NCBI GenBank assembly: GCA_030688135.1
Contig: JAUYIW010000059.1
Coordinates: 1-5,429, forward strand
DNA length: 5,429 nt
Source: Candidatus Uhrbacteria bacterium
Lineage (GTDB): Bacteria; Patescibacteriota; Patescibacteriia; UBA9934
Reading direction: 5' to 3'
The first letter of the stretch is position 1. Each line of letters starts with the position of its first letter. The notes under the pieces were generated by a model. It saw only the letters and a list, made by a program, of their open reading frames with translations. It had not been told where the DNA came from and did not search any database. The position numbers and the translations under genes are program-made. Of the stretch, positions 1-4,149 are shown piece by piece.

Positions 1-1
1 T

Positions 2-298
2 TTGGAAGACATTGCTATTTCGTCTGAAAAATTTGGAAAGATTAGAGAACAAAATTTGTTTGTGATTGAAGACCGAAGATTGGGAATTAGAAAAGCATTG
101 TCTCTGGCAAAAGCAAACGATATTGTATTGATAACTGGTAAAGGCGCGGGGCAATCTTTGATTGCCCTTGTGCAAGGATATATCGCGCCTTGCTCGCGAT
201 GGGGCGGTGCCTATCCCCCGTGTACCTCCTTCCAGAAGTCAGTGTCGTCATCGTCGTACGACACCTCTTCCTGCTCGTCTTCGGGTTCCTCCTCGTAG
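2..298 (+). pseudogene. murE: 3'-truncated MurE-like Mur ligase fragment (partial at both ends)
   Basis: The reading frame enters from the left window edge. Its first ~55 residues match the C-terminal domain of UDP-N-acetylmuramyl-tripeptide synthetase (MurE), the cytoplasmic ligase that adds the third amino acid of the peptidoglycan stem peptide. The visible signature is an EDRRLGIRKAL helix, followed by the strand NDIVLITGKGAGQS, which corresponds to the family's DR..AI..A and VLI.GKG.E motifs. After about position 166 similarity stops. The usual tail, which carries a W-D-D-R segment, is missing. The rest of the frame to 298 is low-complexity Ser/Cys sequence, the antisense of the acidic gene on the other strand. 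The break lies in an inverted repeat, so the gene was cut by insertion, recombination or an assembly join. Family assignment rests on motifs only; another Mur ligase is possible. Confidence 0.55.
139..191 (-). terminator. Branched inverted repeat at the murE break, possible 3' end of the minus-strand operon
   Basis: The outer arms AAGGCGCG (139-146) and CGCGCCTT (184-191) enclose a hairpin with 8-bp arms GGGCAATC/GATTGCCC and a 3-nt loop. On the minus strand it lies about 20 nt after the stop codon of the acidic gene and is followed by TTT, so it could act as a weak terminator, but the U-run is poor. The left arms are part of the murE-like GKGAGQS coding sequence, so the right arms look like an inverted copy of it. 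Confidence 0.4.
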
Positions 299-585
299 GG
301 GTCTTCCTCGATGAATGATGGCCCATACTGGACCTCTCCTTCTTCGAGTTCAACCACCTCCTCAGTGTAGGAACCGTCAGACAAAACGGTGTACTGCCGG
401 GGCGTGATTCGCCCCCTCCAGCAGTACGCCCTCACGACGACCGAGTCTCCCGACTCGACGGCGTGAAGGCCGCAACACCACTCCTGATAGTCTTCGTACT
501 CCTCCCCCGAGATCGACTCCTCGATTTCAGTGGGAATACGAATGTTTTTTGCAGCGAACACGCTACGAATTTTGCCTGCTTTCAC
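211..585 (-). CDS. Acidic hypothetical protein, 124 aa
   Basis: I do not recognise this family. The start is GTG at 585, chosen because a strong SD (AGGAGG) lies 4 nt upstream. The N-terminal ~15 residues are basic (MKAGKIRSVFAAKNIRI). The middle (about residues 35-70) alternates hydrophobic and polar residues, including a Cys-Cys pair (EWCCGLHAV), and could form a small beta domain. The last ~50 residues are extremely acidic, with runs of Glu and Asp (EEDPYEEEPEDEQEE and DDDD). No signal peptide or membrane segment is seen. It is the last gene of the minus-strand operon, 58 nt after the pyrophosphatase gene, with a 9-bp hairpin in the gap. Codons are richer in C/G at third positions than in the murE fragment. 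An acidic DNA-mimic role is conceivable from charge alone, but nothing else supports it. Confidence 0.75.
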   Translation of the reverse strand: MKAGKIRSVFAAKNIRIPTEIEESISGEEYEDYQEWCCGLHAVESGDSVVVRAYCWRGRITPRQYTVLSDGSYTEEVVELEEGEVQYGPSFIEEDPYEEEPEDEQEEVSYDDDDTDFWKEVHGG

Positions 586-601
586 GTTTCCTCCTTTTTT
601 T

Positions 602-626
602 GATCCTCGAACGGTCGTCGAGGATC
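602..626 (-). promoter_or_regulatory. Intercistronic hairpin just upstream of the acidic gene's SD
   Basis: A perfect 9-bp stem (GATCCTCGA / TCGAGGATC) with a 7-nt loop lies between the pyrophosphatase stop codon and the SD of the acidic gene. No U-run follows it on either strand, so it is not a typical terminator. It may protect the upstream mRNA 3' end or mark a processing site that sets the expression of the last gene apart. Confidence 0.55.
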
Positions 627-643
627 AGTTCAAAGGAAGAAAA

Positions 644-1225
644 CTAAAGACGCTCTGCTTCGATCCATTTTGCAAACGTGCGTCCACACGAATTGTGGTA
701 CTCGCCCTTACGCCAGTTGGCCATTTCATCAACATTCATTTCTGCCAGCGTTTTTGTTTGATCATTGGGAATGAATACTTTATGCAACTCACCCCAATTG
801 TGTGCTTGAAGTTCACCACGTGGTTCCTCGGCAAGCATACCTTTAATGTGCGCTTCGAATAACACCGGTTCACTAAGCGTCTCGTCGATATATGCAAGTG
901 AGTCGCGAAACTCACATGTACGATCTTTACCCTCAATTAGTTTGAGTATCCCTTCAATACCGATCGTATCAACCGCAAAGTTTACATATGCTTTGGGAAA
1001 CCCTCCCAGCACGGGGATGTAAAAACCACCATCAAGAGCGATGCAGGGTTTCTTAATATGCCCAAATGCATATTCAGCTTTTTTGATAGCTATCTCTGAT
1101 GTTTCGTCAGAACGAATTTCAGGGATATCCATATCAACCGGAACAATTGTTACCGGCACACCTTCAAAATCACATTGAAGTGACTGTATCTTCCCCTTAT
1201 TCGTTGTAGCAAAGCTTATATCCAT
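644..1225 (-). CDS. HAM1/RdgB-family non-canonical purine NTP pyrophosphatase
   Basis: The 193-residue product has the usual length and motif order of the ITPase/HAM1 family, cytoplasmic enzymes that hydrolyse ITP, XTP or dITP to monophosphate and pyrophosphate and so keep damaged purines out of nucleic acids. Visible motifs are the nucleotide-binding N-terminus FATTNKGK (residues 5-12), DIPEI (33-37), the ALDGGFY segment with the expected catalytic Asp (63-69, usually D-S-G), GGFPKAY.NFA (74-84), and FIPNDQTKTLAEM (151-163). It is divergent: the family's D-P before F.P is replaced by HK, and the usual K-N-x-I-S-H-R stretch is altered (DEMANWRKGEYHN). Its ATG overlaps the stop of the upstream ORF by 10 nt (1216-1225), which suggests translational coupling; no clear SD is seen. 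The substrate could differ from the classical enzymes because of the altered 3' motifs. Confidence 0.85.
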   Translation of the reverse strand: MDISFATTNKGKIQSLQCDFEGVPVTIVPVDMDIPEIRSDETSEIAIKKAEYAFGHIKKPCIALDGGFYIPVLGGFPKAYVNFAVDTIGIEGILKLIEGKDRTCEFRDSLAYIDETLSEPVLFEAHIKGMLAEEPRGELQAHNWGELHKVFIPNDQTKTLAEMNVDEMANWRKGEYHNSCGRTFAKWIEAERL

Positions 1226-1536
1226 ATATCTTTACAAACCAACCATCTAGCATGGCGGGCTTGATAAAGGTGAGGATCGTTATCATCCTCACAATGCCTC
1301 GGGCTTTGGCGGATACGGAAGGTTTTTATCATTATCCTTCCGCTACCGAACTCTCTTCGTGTTTTAAGACAGACAGGTGTTGTCCCTGCTATCCAGACGA
1401 ATGGCTTTCCATTCTCGTCCACGATAGATGTTCGGCCGAGCTTAAGCTCTGAAGTGTCATAAGATGCTACATGTGCATCCTCTCCTTCAGTGCATACACT
1501 CCTAACCGCACCCCTGGCCTCAAAGATCACAAGCAA
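1216..1536 (-). CDS. Small hypothetical protein upstream of the pyrophosphatase, ~106 aa
   Basis: This frame runs without a stop from just after an in-frame TAA and ends in a TAA that overlaps the ATG of the pyrophosphatase gene, an arrangement typical of coupled genes. The start must be TTG at 1536 or GTG at 1530; neither has a clear SD. The N-terminus LVIFEARGAVRSVC followed by SYDTSEL resembles, from memory, small phage/plasmid hypothetical proteins of the form V.VEVRGGVV.AVYSD...VLVVDYD; this likeness is by eye only. The C-terminal half is basic and rich in Arg and His (RIRQSPRH, YQARHARW). No signal peptide or membrane helix is seen. Two strong hairpins (1271-1293 and about 1316-1344) fall inside the frame, and its first codons overlap a segment resembling the 3' part of RNA-B, so part of it could be RNA structure instead. 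Confidence 0.5.
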   Translation of the reverse strand: MLVIFEARGAVRSVCTEGEDAHVASYDTSELKLGRTSIVDENGKPFVWIAGTTPVCLKTRREFGSGRIMIKTFRIRQSPRHCEDDNDPHLYQARHARWLVCKDIWI

Positions 1537-1579
1537 GTTTTACACCGGTCGGTTCGCATAAAGCGCCCGGTTCCGGATA

Positions 1580-1597
1580 GGTATGTACCTGCAAACC
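1580..1597 (-). repeat. 3' hairpin motif of RNA-A, copy of the motif in RNA-B
   Basis: Minus-strand GGTTTGCAGGTACATACC contains the GGTA/TACC self-complement and matches two RNA-B sites (3423-3440 and 3482-3499) with few changes. It lies 46 nt downstream of the shared 23-nt block in RNA-A. Confidence 0.6.
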
Positions 1598-1643
1598 TAA
1601 AGTGTTGGGGTCAGGATATATCGGCAAGGGCCGAGGTCCCTGA

Positions 1644-1666
1644 CTAACGACGCCTTGCAATCGCCG
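1644..1666 (-). repeat. 23-nt perfect block shared by RNA-A and RNA-B (copy 1)
   Basis: On the minus strand it begins CGGCGATTGCAAGG and ends CGTTAG. The identical sequence occurs at 3543-3565 in the same orientation. The ends can pair (CGGCG with CGTCG, one G-U) leaving a 9-nt loop. It is the longest exact match I see between the two RNAs and marks a conserved core element. Confidence 0.8.
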
Positions 1667-1730
1667 ACCTGAGCTTTTCAACGAACTGCGAAGTCCGTCT
1701 TCAAGGAAGCAGCTACAGGTTTGCATCTCC

Positions 1731-1790
1731 CACCTATGGAAAACCAAACTAATTGGTTTTCCAATAAGTGGGGGAATAGTAATTCCCCGC
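1731..1790 (-). repeat. Internal duplication in RNA-A, copy proximal to the 3' end
   Basis: This 60-nt segment holds a 10-bp hairpin (1738-1762) followed, in plus coordinates, by a second 7-bp hairpin (1771-1788). It is repeated with changes at 2375-2433; positions 1758-1777 are identical to 2402-2421 (20 nt). Confidence 0.7.
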
Positions 1791-2374
1791 TACATCAAAG
1801 AACTGTGGTTACATAAGGATCAGCCTGTAACCGTGTCTAGATTTTCGCCTCTCCACAGTCCTCAAAGAGAGGAGGGAGAGAGTAGAGACCACCATCTGCC
1901 GTATTTGCTTGCGCACATACGTAGCTGGTTCTAGGCTTTGAACACGGATCGCTCCGTTGTTCCTTTGAAATAAAATGGCATAAAGGGCTACTGGGATCTT
2001 GCGGATGTGGTTCAGCAGGGGGCATTACTCCCTACACTGTTGGAAAGGCATCAAAATATGGCGATACTACCAATACTTCAGTGCACTACCTTTCCACTAC
2101 GTGAGAGTTGTCTTGTGCAAAGACCCTATCCTATCTCTCAAACGTAGCCCGCGAATCCCTGCTCTCGAAGTTTCAGCGCCATACCACATGGCTCCACTTC
2201 AAGCTCTTGTCAGGCGCAACCCAACTTGCGCTTCAGGCAGTTGGATTACATAGGCCTAAGCCTAAATCCGTCCTCACGGGCGGACTCCCGACAAGTAACT
2301 CACGAATCGCCCCCGAATGCCCTCTACCATATGTACCTGATAGAAGACGAGGAGAAAAACGTACTAACCCTTTA

Positions 2375-2433
2375 CACCAATGGAAAACCAATATACTTGG
2401 GTTTCCAATAAGTGGGGGAATGAATATTCTCCG
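2375..2433 (-). repeat. Internal duplication in RNA-A, copy proximal to the 5' end
   Basis: This is the second copy of the 1731-1790 segment, near the predicted 5' end of RNA-A. The GGAAAACCAA arm and the TTTCCAATAAGTGGGGGAAT block are kept, while the loop and the terminal hairpin differ. Structure is kept with sequence drift, which suggests a duplicated RNA domain. Confidence 0.7.
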
Positions 2434-2476
2434 AATAAATAACTAAGCTGTTTGCCTCCTCAACTAATCTGCAGGT

Positions 2477-2505
2477 AGTTTAGCAAAGTTTAATTATTTT
2501 GTCAA
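2477..2505 (-). promoter_or_regulatory. Sigma70-type promoter of unit A
   Basis: On the minus strand the -35 box TTGACA (2505-2500) is a perfect consensus. A 17-nt spacer follows, then the -10 box TAAACT (2482-2477). A start near 2470 would launch RNA-A. The 48 bases from the upstream half-site to +1 match promoter B at about 38 positions by my count, including CTGCA just after the -10 box. Confidence 0.8.
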
Positions 2506-2518
2506 GCATTATTGACAA
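2499..2518. promoter_or_regulatory. Operator-like inverted repeat over the -35 box of promoter A
   Basis: TTGTCAA (2499-2505), 6 nt, then TTGACAA (2512-2518) form a 7-bp inverted repeat that covers the -35 element. The same half-sites with the same 6-nt spacing occur over promoter B. This suggests a dimeric regulator shared by the two units, though a stacked pair of -35 boxes is an alternative reading. Confidence 0.5.
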
Positions 2519-2527
2519 GCTATACTC

Positions 2528-2590
2528 GATACTATATGTAAAACTATTACATAGAGCCATATTTGATAGATTACATATTGATACTATGTT
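2528..2590. promoter_or_regulatory. AT-rich repeats upstream of promoter A
   Basis: GATACTAT occurs at 2528-2535 and 2580-2587. TATGTAA (2535-2541) and TTACATA (2547-2553, again 2571-2577) form an inverted repeat plus an extra half-site. These could be binding sites for a second regulator. I see no counterpart upstream of promoter B. Confidence 0.3.
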
Positions 2591-2660
2591 ATGGCAACTA
2601 TTTCTGACATCGTGGTTTTTTATCTGTTTGTATACTTACACGCGTATTTGACCAAGCATA

Positions 2661-2696
2661 TAAAAAGCCCCCGAGCTGTGTTGTAGCTAAGGGGCT
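2661..2696 (-). terminator. Rho-independent terminator of unit B
   Basis: On the minus strand AGCCCC (2696-2691) pairs with GGGGCT (2671-2666), with an inner AGCT/AGCT stem, and a U-run (TTTTTA) follows at 2665-2660. It ends the transcript from promoter B before promoter A begins. Confidence 0.85.
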
Positions 2697-2776
2697 GGGG
2701 TGGGCGCGAGGGTCAAGTAGTGAGCTCGACCCCGCAACCCGGCGAGAGAGGCGACGATGCATAGCCTATGTAGCAT
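2687..2776 (-). CDS. Possible 29-aa small ORF ending in the terminator
   Basis: ATG at 2776 follows a purine-rich SD-like stretch (GGGGGAGGTGG) with a short 3-nt spacing from GGAGG. The frame encodes MLHRLCIVASLAGLRG, then a short Leu/Ala/Pro tail, and stops at a TAG inside the first arm of the terminator. No family is recognised. The N-terminus is mildly hydrophobic but is not a clear signal peptide. It sits directly after a strong hairpin (2795-2838). It could equally be untranslated trailer RNA. Confidence 0.3.
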   Translation of the reverse strand: MLHRLCIVASLAGLRGRAHYLTLAPTPAP

Positions 2777-2794
2777 CCACCTCCCCCTATTTTT

Positions 2795-2838
2795 TCTCCT
2801 GTCAATTATGTTCCATGGCTTGAACATTAGACAGGAGA
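2795..2838 (-). other. Strong hairpin in the trailer of unit B
   Basis: A 9-bp outer stem (TCTCCTGTC/GACAGGAGA) and a 6-bp inner stem (ATGTTC/GAACAT) are separated by small internal loops. On the minus strand it lies directly before the SD-like sequence of the 29-aa ORF. No U-run follows, so it is not a typical terminator. Confidence 0.65.
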
Positions 2839-2881
2839 ATTCTGAATTTTTTATAGAGGTTTCAGTCCTCTCTTTCTCTCT

Positions 2882-2904
2882 CTACCAGCCCATAACCAAC
2901 TCCT
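2882..2904 (-). other. SD plus three-codon ORF (M-G-W-stop)
   Basis: AGGAG (2904-2900) is followed 6 nt later by ATG GGC TGG TAG (2893-2882). The stretch from the SD to the start is a 16-nt near-copy of that at 2973-2988. It is either a start-stop ribosome site or a chance result of the repeat. Confidence 0.45.
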
Positions 2905-2930
2905 ATTTAGGTGGGGAGTATGAATTCCTT

Positions 2931-2963
2931 CCCACCAACGCGCCAATATAGCGCATTGGTGGG
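2931..2963 (-). other. Strong GC-rich hairpin between the two micro-ORFs
   Basis: CCCACCAA (2931-2938) pairs with TTGGTGGG (2956-2963), with an inner GCGC/GCGC stem and one mismatch. It lies directly downstream of the M-G-F micro-ORF on the minus strand. Its 5' arm there (CCCACC) could also pair with the GGTGG next to the micro-ORF's SD, so two folds compete. Confidence 0.65.
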
Positions 2964-2965
2964 TA

Positions 2966-2988
2966 CTAGAAACCCATAACCACCTCCT
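2966..2988 (-). other. SD plus three-codon ORF (M-G-F-stop)
   Basis: A perfect AGGAGG (2988-2983) is followed 5 nt later by ATG GGT TTC TAG (2977-2966). The SD and spacing are as good as those of the real genes in this window, yet the frame closes after three codons. It is a near-copy of the M-G-W site at 2882-2904. Confidence 0.5.
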
Positions 2989-2994
2989 GTTCGG

Positions 2995-3035
2995 AGTACG
3001 TAGTAAACCTAACCCAAATAAGTTTACTCCGTACT
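2995..3035 (-). other. Hairpin just after the tyrosine-rich gene
   Basis: AGTACG (2995-3000) and AGTAAAC (3002-3008) pair with GTTTACT (3022-3028) and CGTACT (3030-3035), giving 13 bp around one mismatch. It begins 15 nt past the stop codon of the secreted protein and may stabilise that mRNA's 3' end. There is no U-run. Confidence 0.65.
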
Positions 3036-3050
3036 ATTGACCATCCAACC

Positions 3051-3329
3051 TCAATCAATCACCTCCTCAACAGGGACCACGATCCAGTCCCCATAATAAT
3101 CCGAGTAATACTCGTATGACTCCGAGTACGGCTCGGAACTACCGTACTCATATTGGTAATCGTATGACTCCGAGTACAGCTCGGGACTACCGTACTCATA
3201 TTGGTAATCGTACGACTCGGGGCTATGGTGCCCCTCCCGAACGTACTTTCCCTGGCCCGCTTCGCGAGAAGCGTTCGCCAGTAACACAACAACAACGACC
3301 ACCATGAAAAAAATTGCTACTTTTTTCAC
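3051..3329 (-). CDS. Secreted tyrosine-rich tandem-repeat protein, ~92 aa
   Basis: The start is taken as the second of two adjacent GTG codons (3329), because its 5-nt spacing from AGGAGG is better than the 2 nt of the first (3332). The product begins with a clear Sec signal peptide: MKK, then a hydrophobic core of about 17 residues with six Val in a row, ending ANA before SREAG, a plausible signal-peptidase I site. The mature part is nearly free of hydrophobic residues apart from Tyr and holds two 16-residue repeats built on ESYDYQYEYGS plus a degenerate third (ESYEYYSDYYGDW). The tail is DWIVVPVEEVID. No Cys is present. No family is recognised; such acidic, Tyr/Ser/Glu-rich repeats suggest a surface or extracellular, possibly disordered or adhesive, role, which is inference. 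It is the first gene after RNA-B. Confidence 0.75.
   Translation of the reverse strand: MKKVAIFFMVVVVVVLLANASREAGQGKYVREGHHSPESYDYQYEYGSPELYSESYDYQYEYGSSEPYSESYEYYSDYYGDWIVVPVEEVID
3115..3210 (-). repeat. Two tandem 48-bp repeats inside the tyrosine-rich gene
   Basis: Copies at 3115-3162 and 3163-3210 differ at only a few positions, and partial copies flank them. The period is 16 codons, so unit changes keep the frame. Such tracts commonly gain or lose units by slippage or recombination. Confidence 0.85.
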
Positions 3330-3422
3330 CACTTCCTCCTTGTTTGAACCTGCGACACGTTTGGTCGTTGGCTCAATACGGAGCAGGTTTTATCTCGTTC
3401 GGCTCATTGCCGATATCGAGTG

Positions 3423-3440
3423 GGTATCTACCTGCGAACC
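3423..3440 (-). repeat. GCAGGTA hairpin motif in RNA-B, copy 1
   Basis: Minus-strand GGTTCGCAGGTAGATACC contains GGTA/TACC. It is the closest match to RNA-A 1580-1597, and in both RNAs a CGAAC or GCGAAC and TAAAAC stretch follows. Confidence 0.6.
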
Positions 3441-3481
3441 CCGAAGGTTTTTTGCTTGATCGGGCGAACCGGTTTCAAGCG

Positions 3482-3499
3482 GGTGTATACCTACAACCC
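3482..3499 (-). repeat. GCAGGTA-like hairpin motif in RNA-B, copy 2
   Basis: Minus-strand GGGTTGTAGGTATACACC is a second, more diverged copy 59 bp away. By distance from the 23-nt block (43 nt here, 46 nt in RNA-A) this copy is the positional equivalent of the RNA-A motif, so RNA-B appears to carry a duplicated 3' module. Confidence 0.5.
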
Positions 3500-3542
3500 A
3501 ACTAAGCAAGGGATGAATGGCCTTCCGTATTGCCAATCTCAT

Positions 3543-3565
3543 CTAACGACGCCTTGCAATCGCCG
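3543..3565 (-). repeat. 23-nt perfect block shared by RNA-A and RNA-B (copy 2)
   Basis: This is identical over 23 nt to 1644-1666 and in the same orientation, although the sequences on both sides differ. It marks the conserved core of the two RNAs. Confidence 0.8.
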
Positions 3566-4120
3566 GCATGCTATTTATTTGGAAGCCCTTGCGGAACCTC
3601 CGTTCCCTTGCGGGAGGGGCGGCAACTCAACATGCTTACGCCCCGCTACGCCTTTGGATCTCCGAACATTTCAGAGATCCAATGGGCGAGAGGAATTTCT
3701 TCCTCAAGCGCCAATATGGAAATTTACATACTTAACTTTTGATCCCTAAGGTTATGAACAACATTCCACGATGAGCTGCCGTAAATCAGCAGCTCAATAA
3801 TAGAGTCGTTTTTAAAGGGTTAACGTCCAAACCTCTCTGCGTCCGCCGACAGAATCGCAGTATTTCTACTGGCCTCCGCGTAAACGGTGATAGACACTAA
3901 CCAATTAGTCGCTCTACAGAGGGGTATTCGAGGAAATTGCGGTCAATTTCTCCCGAATACCACCCTGAAGGCGATTCAGGTGGCTATTGTATTTTCAAAA
4001 GCTTCTTGTATAAGGACGTGACAAAGGTGGCAACTAGACCAGTGGGAATCGGGTGTATAAACAATGTTTTGTCCCGTTCACACGCAGTTCATATGTCGCC
4101 TTCATCAACCTTATGCAGAG

Positions 4121-4149
4121 AGTATATCAGAGTTGAATTATTTTGTCAA
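4121..4149 (-). promoter_or_regulatory. Sigma70-type promoter of unit B
   Basis: On the minus strand TTGACA (4149-4144), a 17-nt spacer and TATACT (4126-4121) make a near-consensus promoter, with a start predicted near 4114. It reads into RNA-B and then the tyrosine-rich gene. The spacer begins AAATAATT as in promoter A. Confidence 0.85.

Larger units (their letters stand above)
1537..2470 (-). ncRNA. RNA-A: ~0.93 kb structured RNA / very long 5' leader
   Basis: No convincing protein lies here in any frame. On the minus strand, from the predicted start near 2470, the sequence folds into many local hairpins. The clearest are 2267-2284 (7 bp, GUGA loop), 2251-2264, 2214-2231 (6 bp), 2097-2147 (long stem), 1944-1957 (5 bp, GCGA loop, extended to 1940-1962), 1807-1832, 1771-1788 (7 bp) and 1738-1762 (10 bp). 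Both tetraloops are of GNRA type only when read on the minus strand, which agrees with the promoter and the genes. It shares a perfect 23-nt block (1644-1666) and a 3' hairpin motif (1580-1597) with RNA-B, and has an internal duplication (1731-1790 and 2375-2433). The 3' end is uncertain; the transcript may run on into the 1536 ORF. It is not tmRNA, RNase P RNA, rRNA or a recognisable intron. Confidence 0.6.
3333..4114 (-). ncRNA. RNA-B: ~0.78 kb structured RNA / very long 5' leader
   Basis: This gene-free stretch lies between promoter B and the SD of the tyrosine-rich gene. On the minus strand it holds many hairpins: 3923-3961 (8 bp plus 7 bp), 3960-3983, 3858-3871 (5 bp, GAAA loop), 3773-3795 (7 bp), 3690-3705 (6 bp, GAAA loop), 3654-3682 (9 bp), and two short stems with GCAA loops (about 3605-3614 and 3587-3594). 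All four tetraloops are GNRA only in the minus-strand sense. It shares with RNA-A the promoter, the 23-nt block (3543-3565), a GTAGCGGGG stretch before the core (minus strand, near 3640-3650), the GCAGGTA hairpin motif, and a weaker match around TAAAACyTGCT near the 3' end. Outside these blocks the two differ. No known RNA family is recognised by eye. Confidence 0.6.

Noticed and set aside
602..626. Intrinsic terminator between the pyrophosphatase and the acidic gene
   Set aside because: The stem is good, but it is followed by A residues on the minus strand and has no U-run on the plus strand.
1252..1452. 66-codon plus-strand frame
   Set aside because: It lies antisense to the better-supported minus-strand ORF, has no SD and no recognisable sequence.
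1520..1747. 75-codon minus-strand frame inside RNA-A
   Set aside because: It crosses the conserved 23-nt block and hairpins, has no SD, has irregular composition, and RNA-B does not keep the frame.
2108..2446. 112-codon plus-strand frame across RNA-A
   Set aside because: It is antisense to the promoter-driven RNA, contains several perfect stems, and its composition is unlike that of a protein.
2757..2951. 64-codon hydrophobic plus-strand frame
   Set aside because: Two long stem-loops (2795-2838 and part of 2931-2963) run through it, and there is no SD. It is best explained as the antisense of the trailer hairpins.
3115..3210. Direct repeats as a CRISPR array
   Set aside because: The 48-bp units are contiguous with no spacers and lie in a translated frame with a signal peptide.
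3423..3440. tRNA T-arm (GGTTCG) suggesting a tRNA
   Set aside because: No acceptor or anticodon stem of the right length surrounds it, and the matching sequence in RNA-A does not keep a T-loop.
1537..4114. Group I or group II intron, tmRNA or RNase P RNA as the identity of the large RNAs
   Set aside because: No group II domain V, group I core, tmRNA tRNA-like ends or RNase P core sequence was found, and no intron-encoded protein is present.
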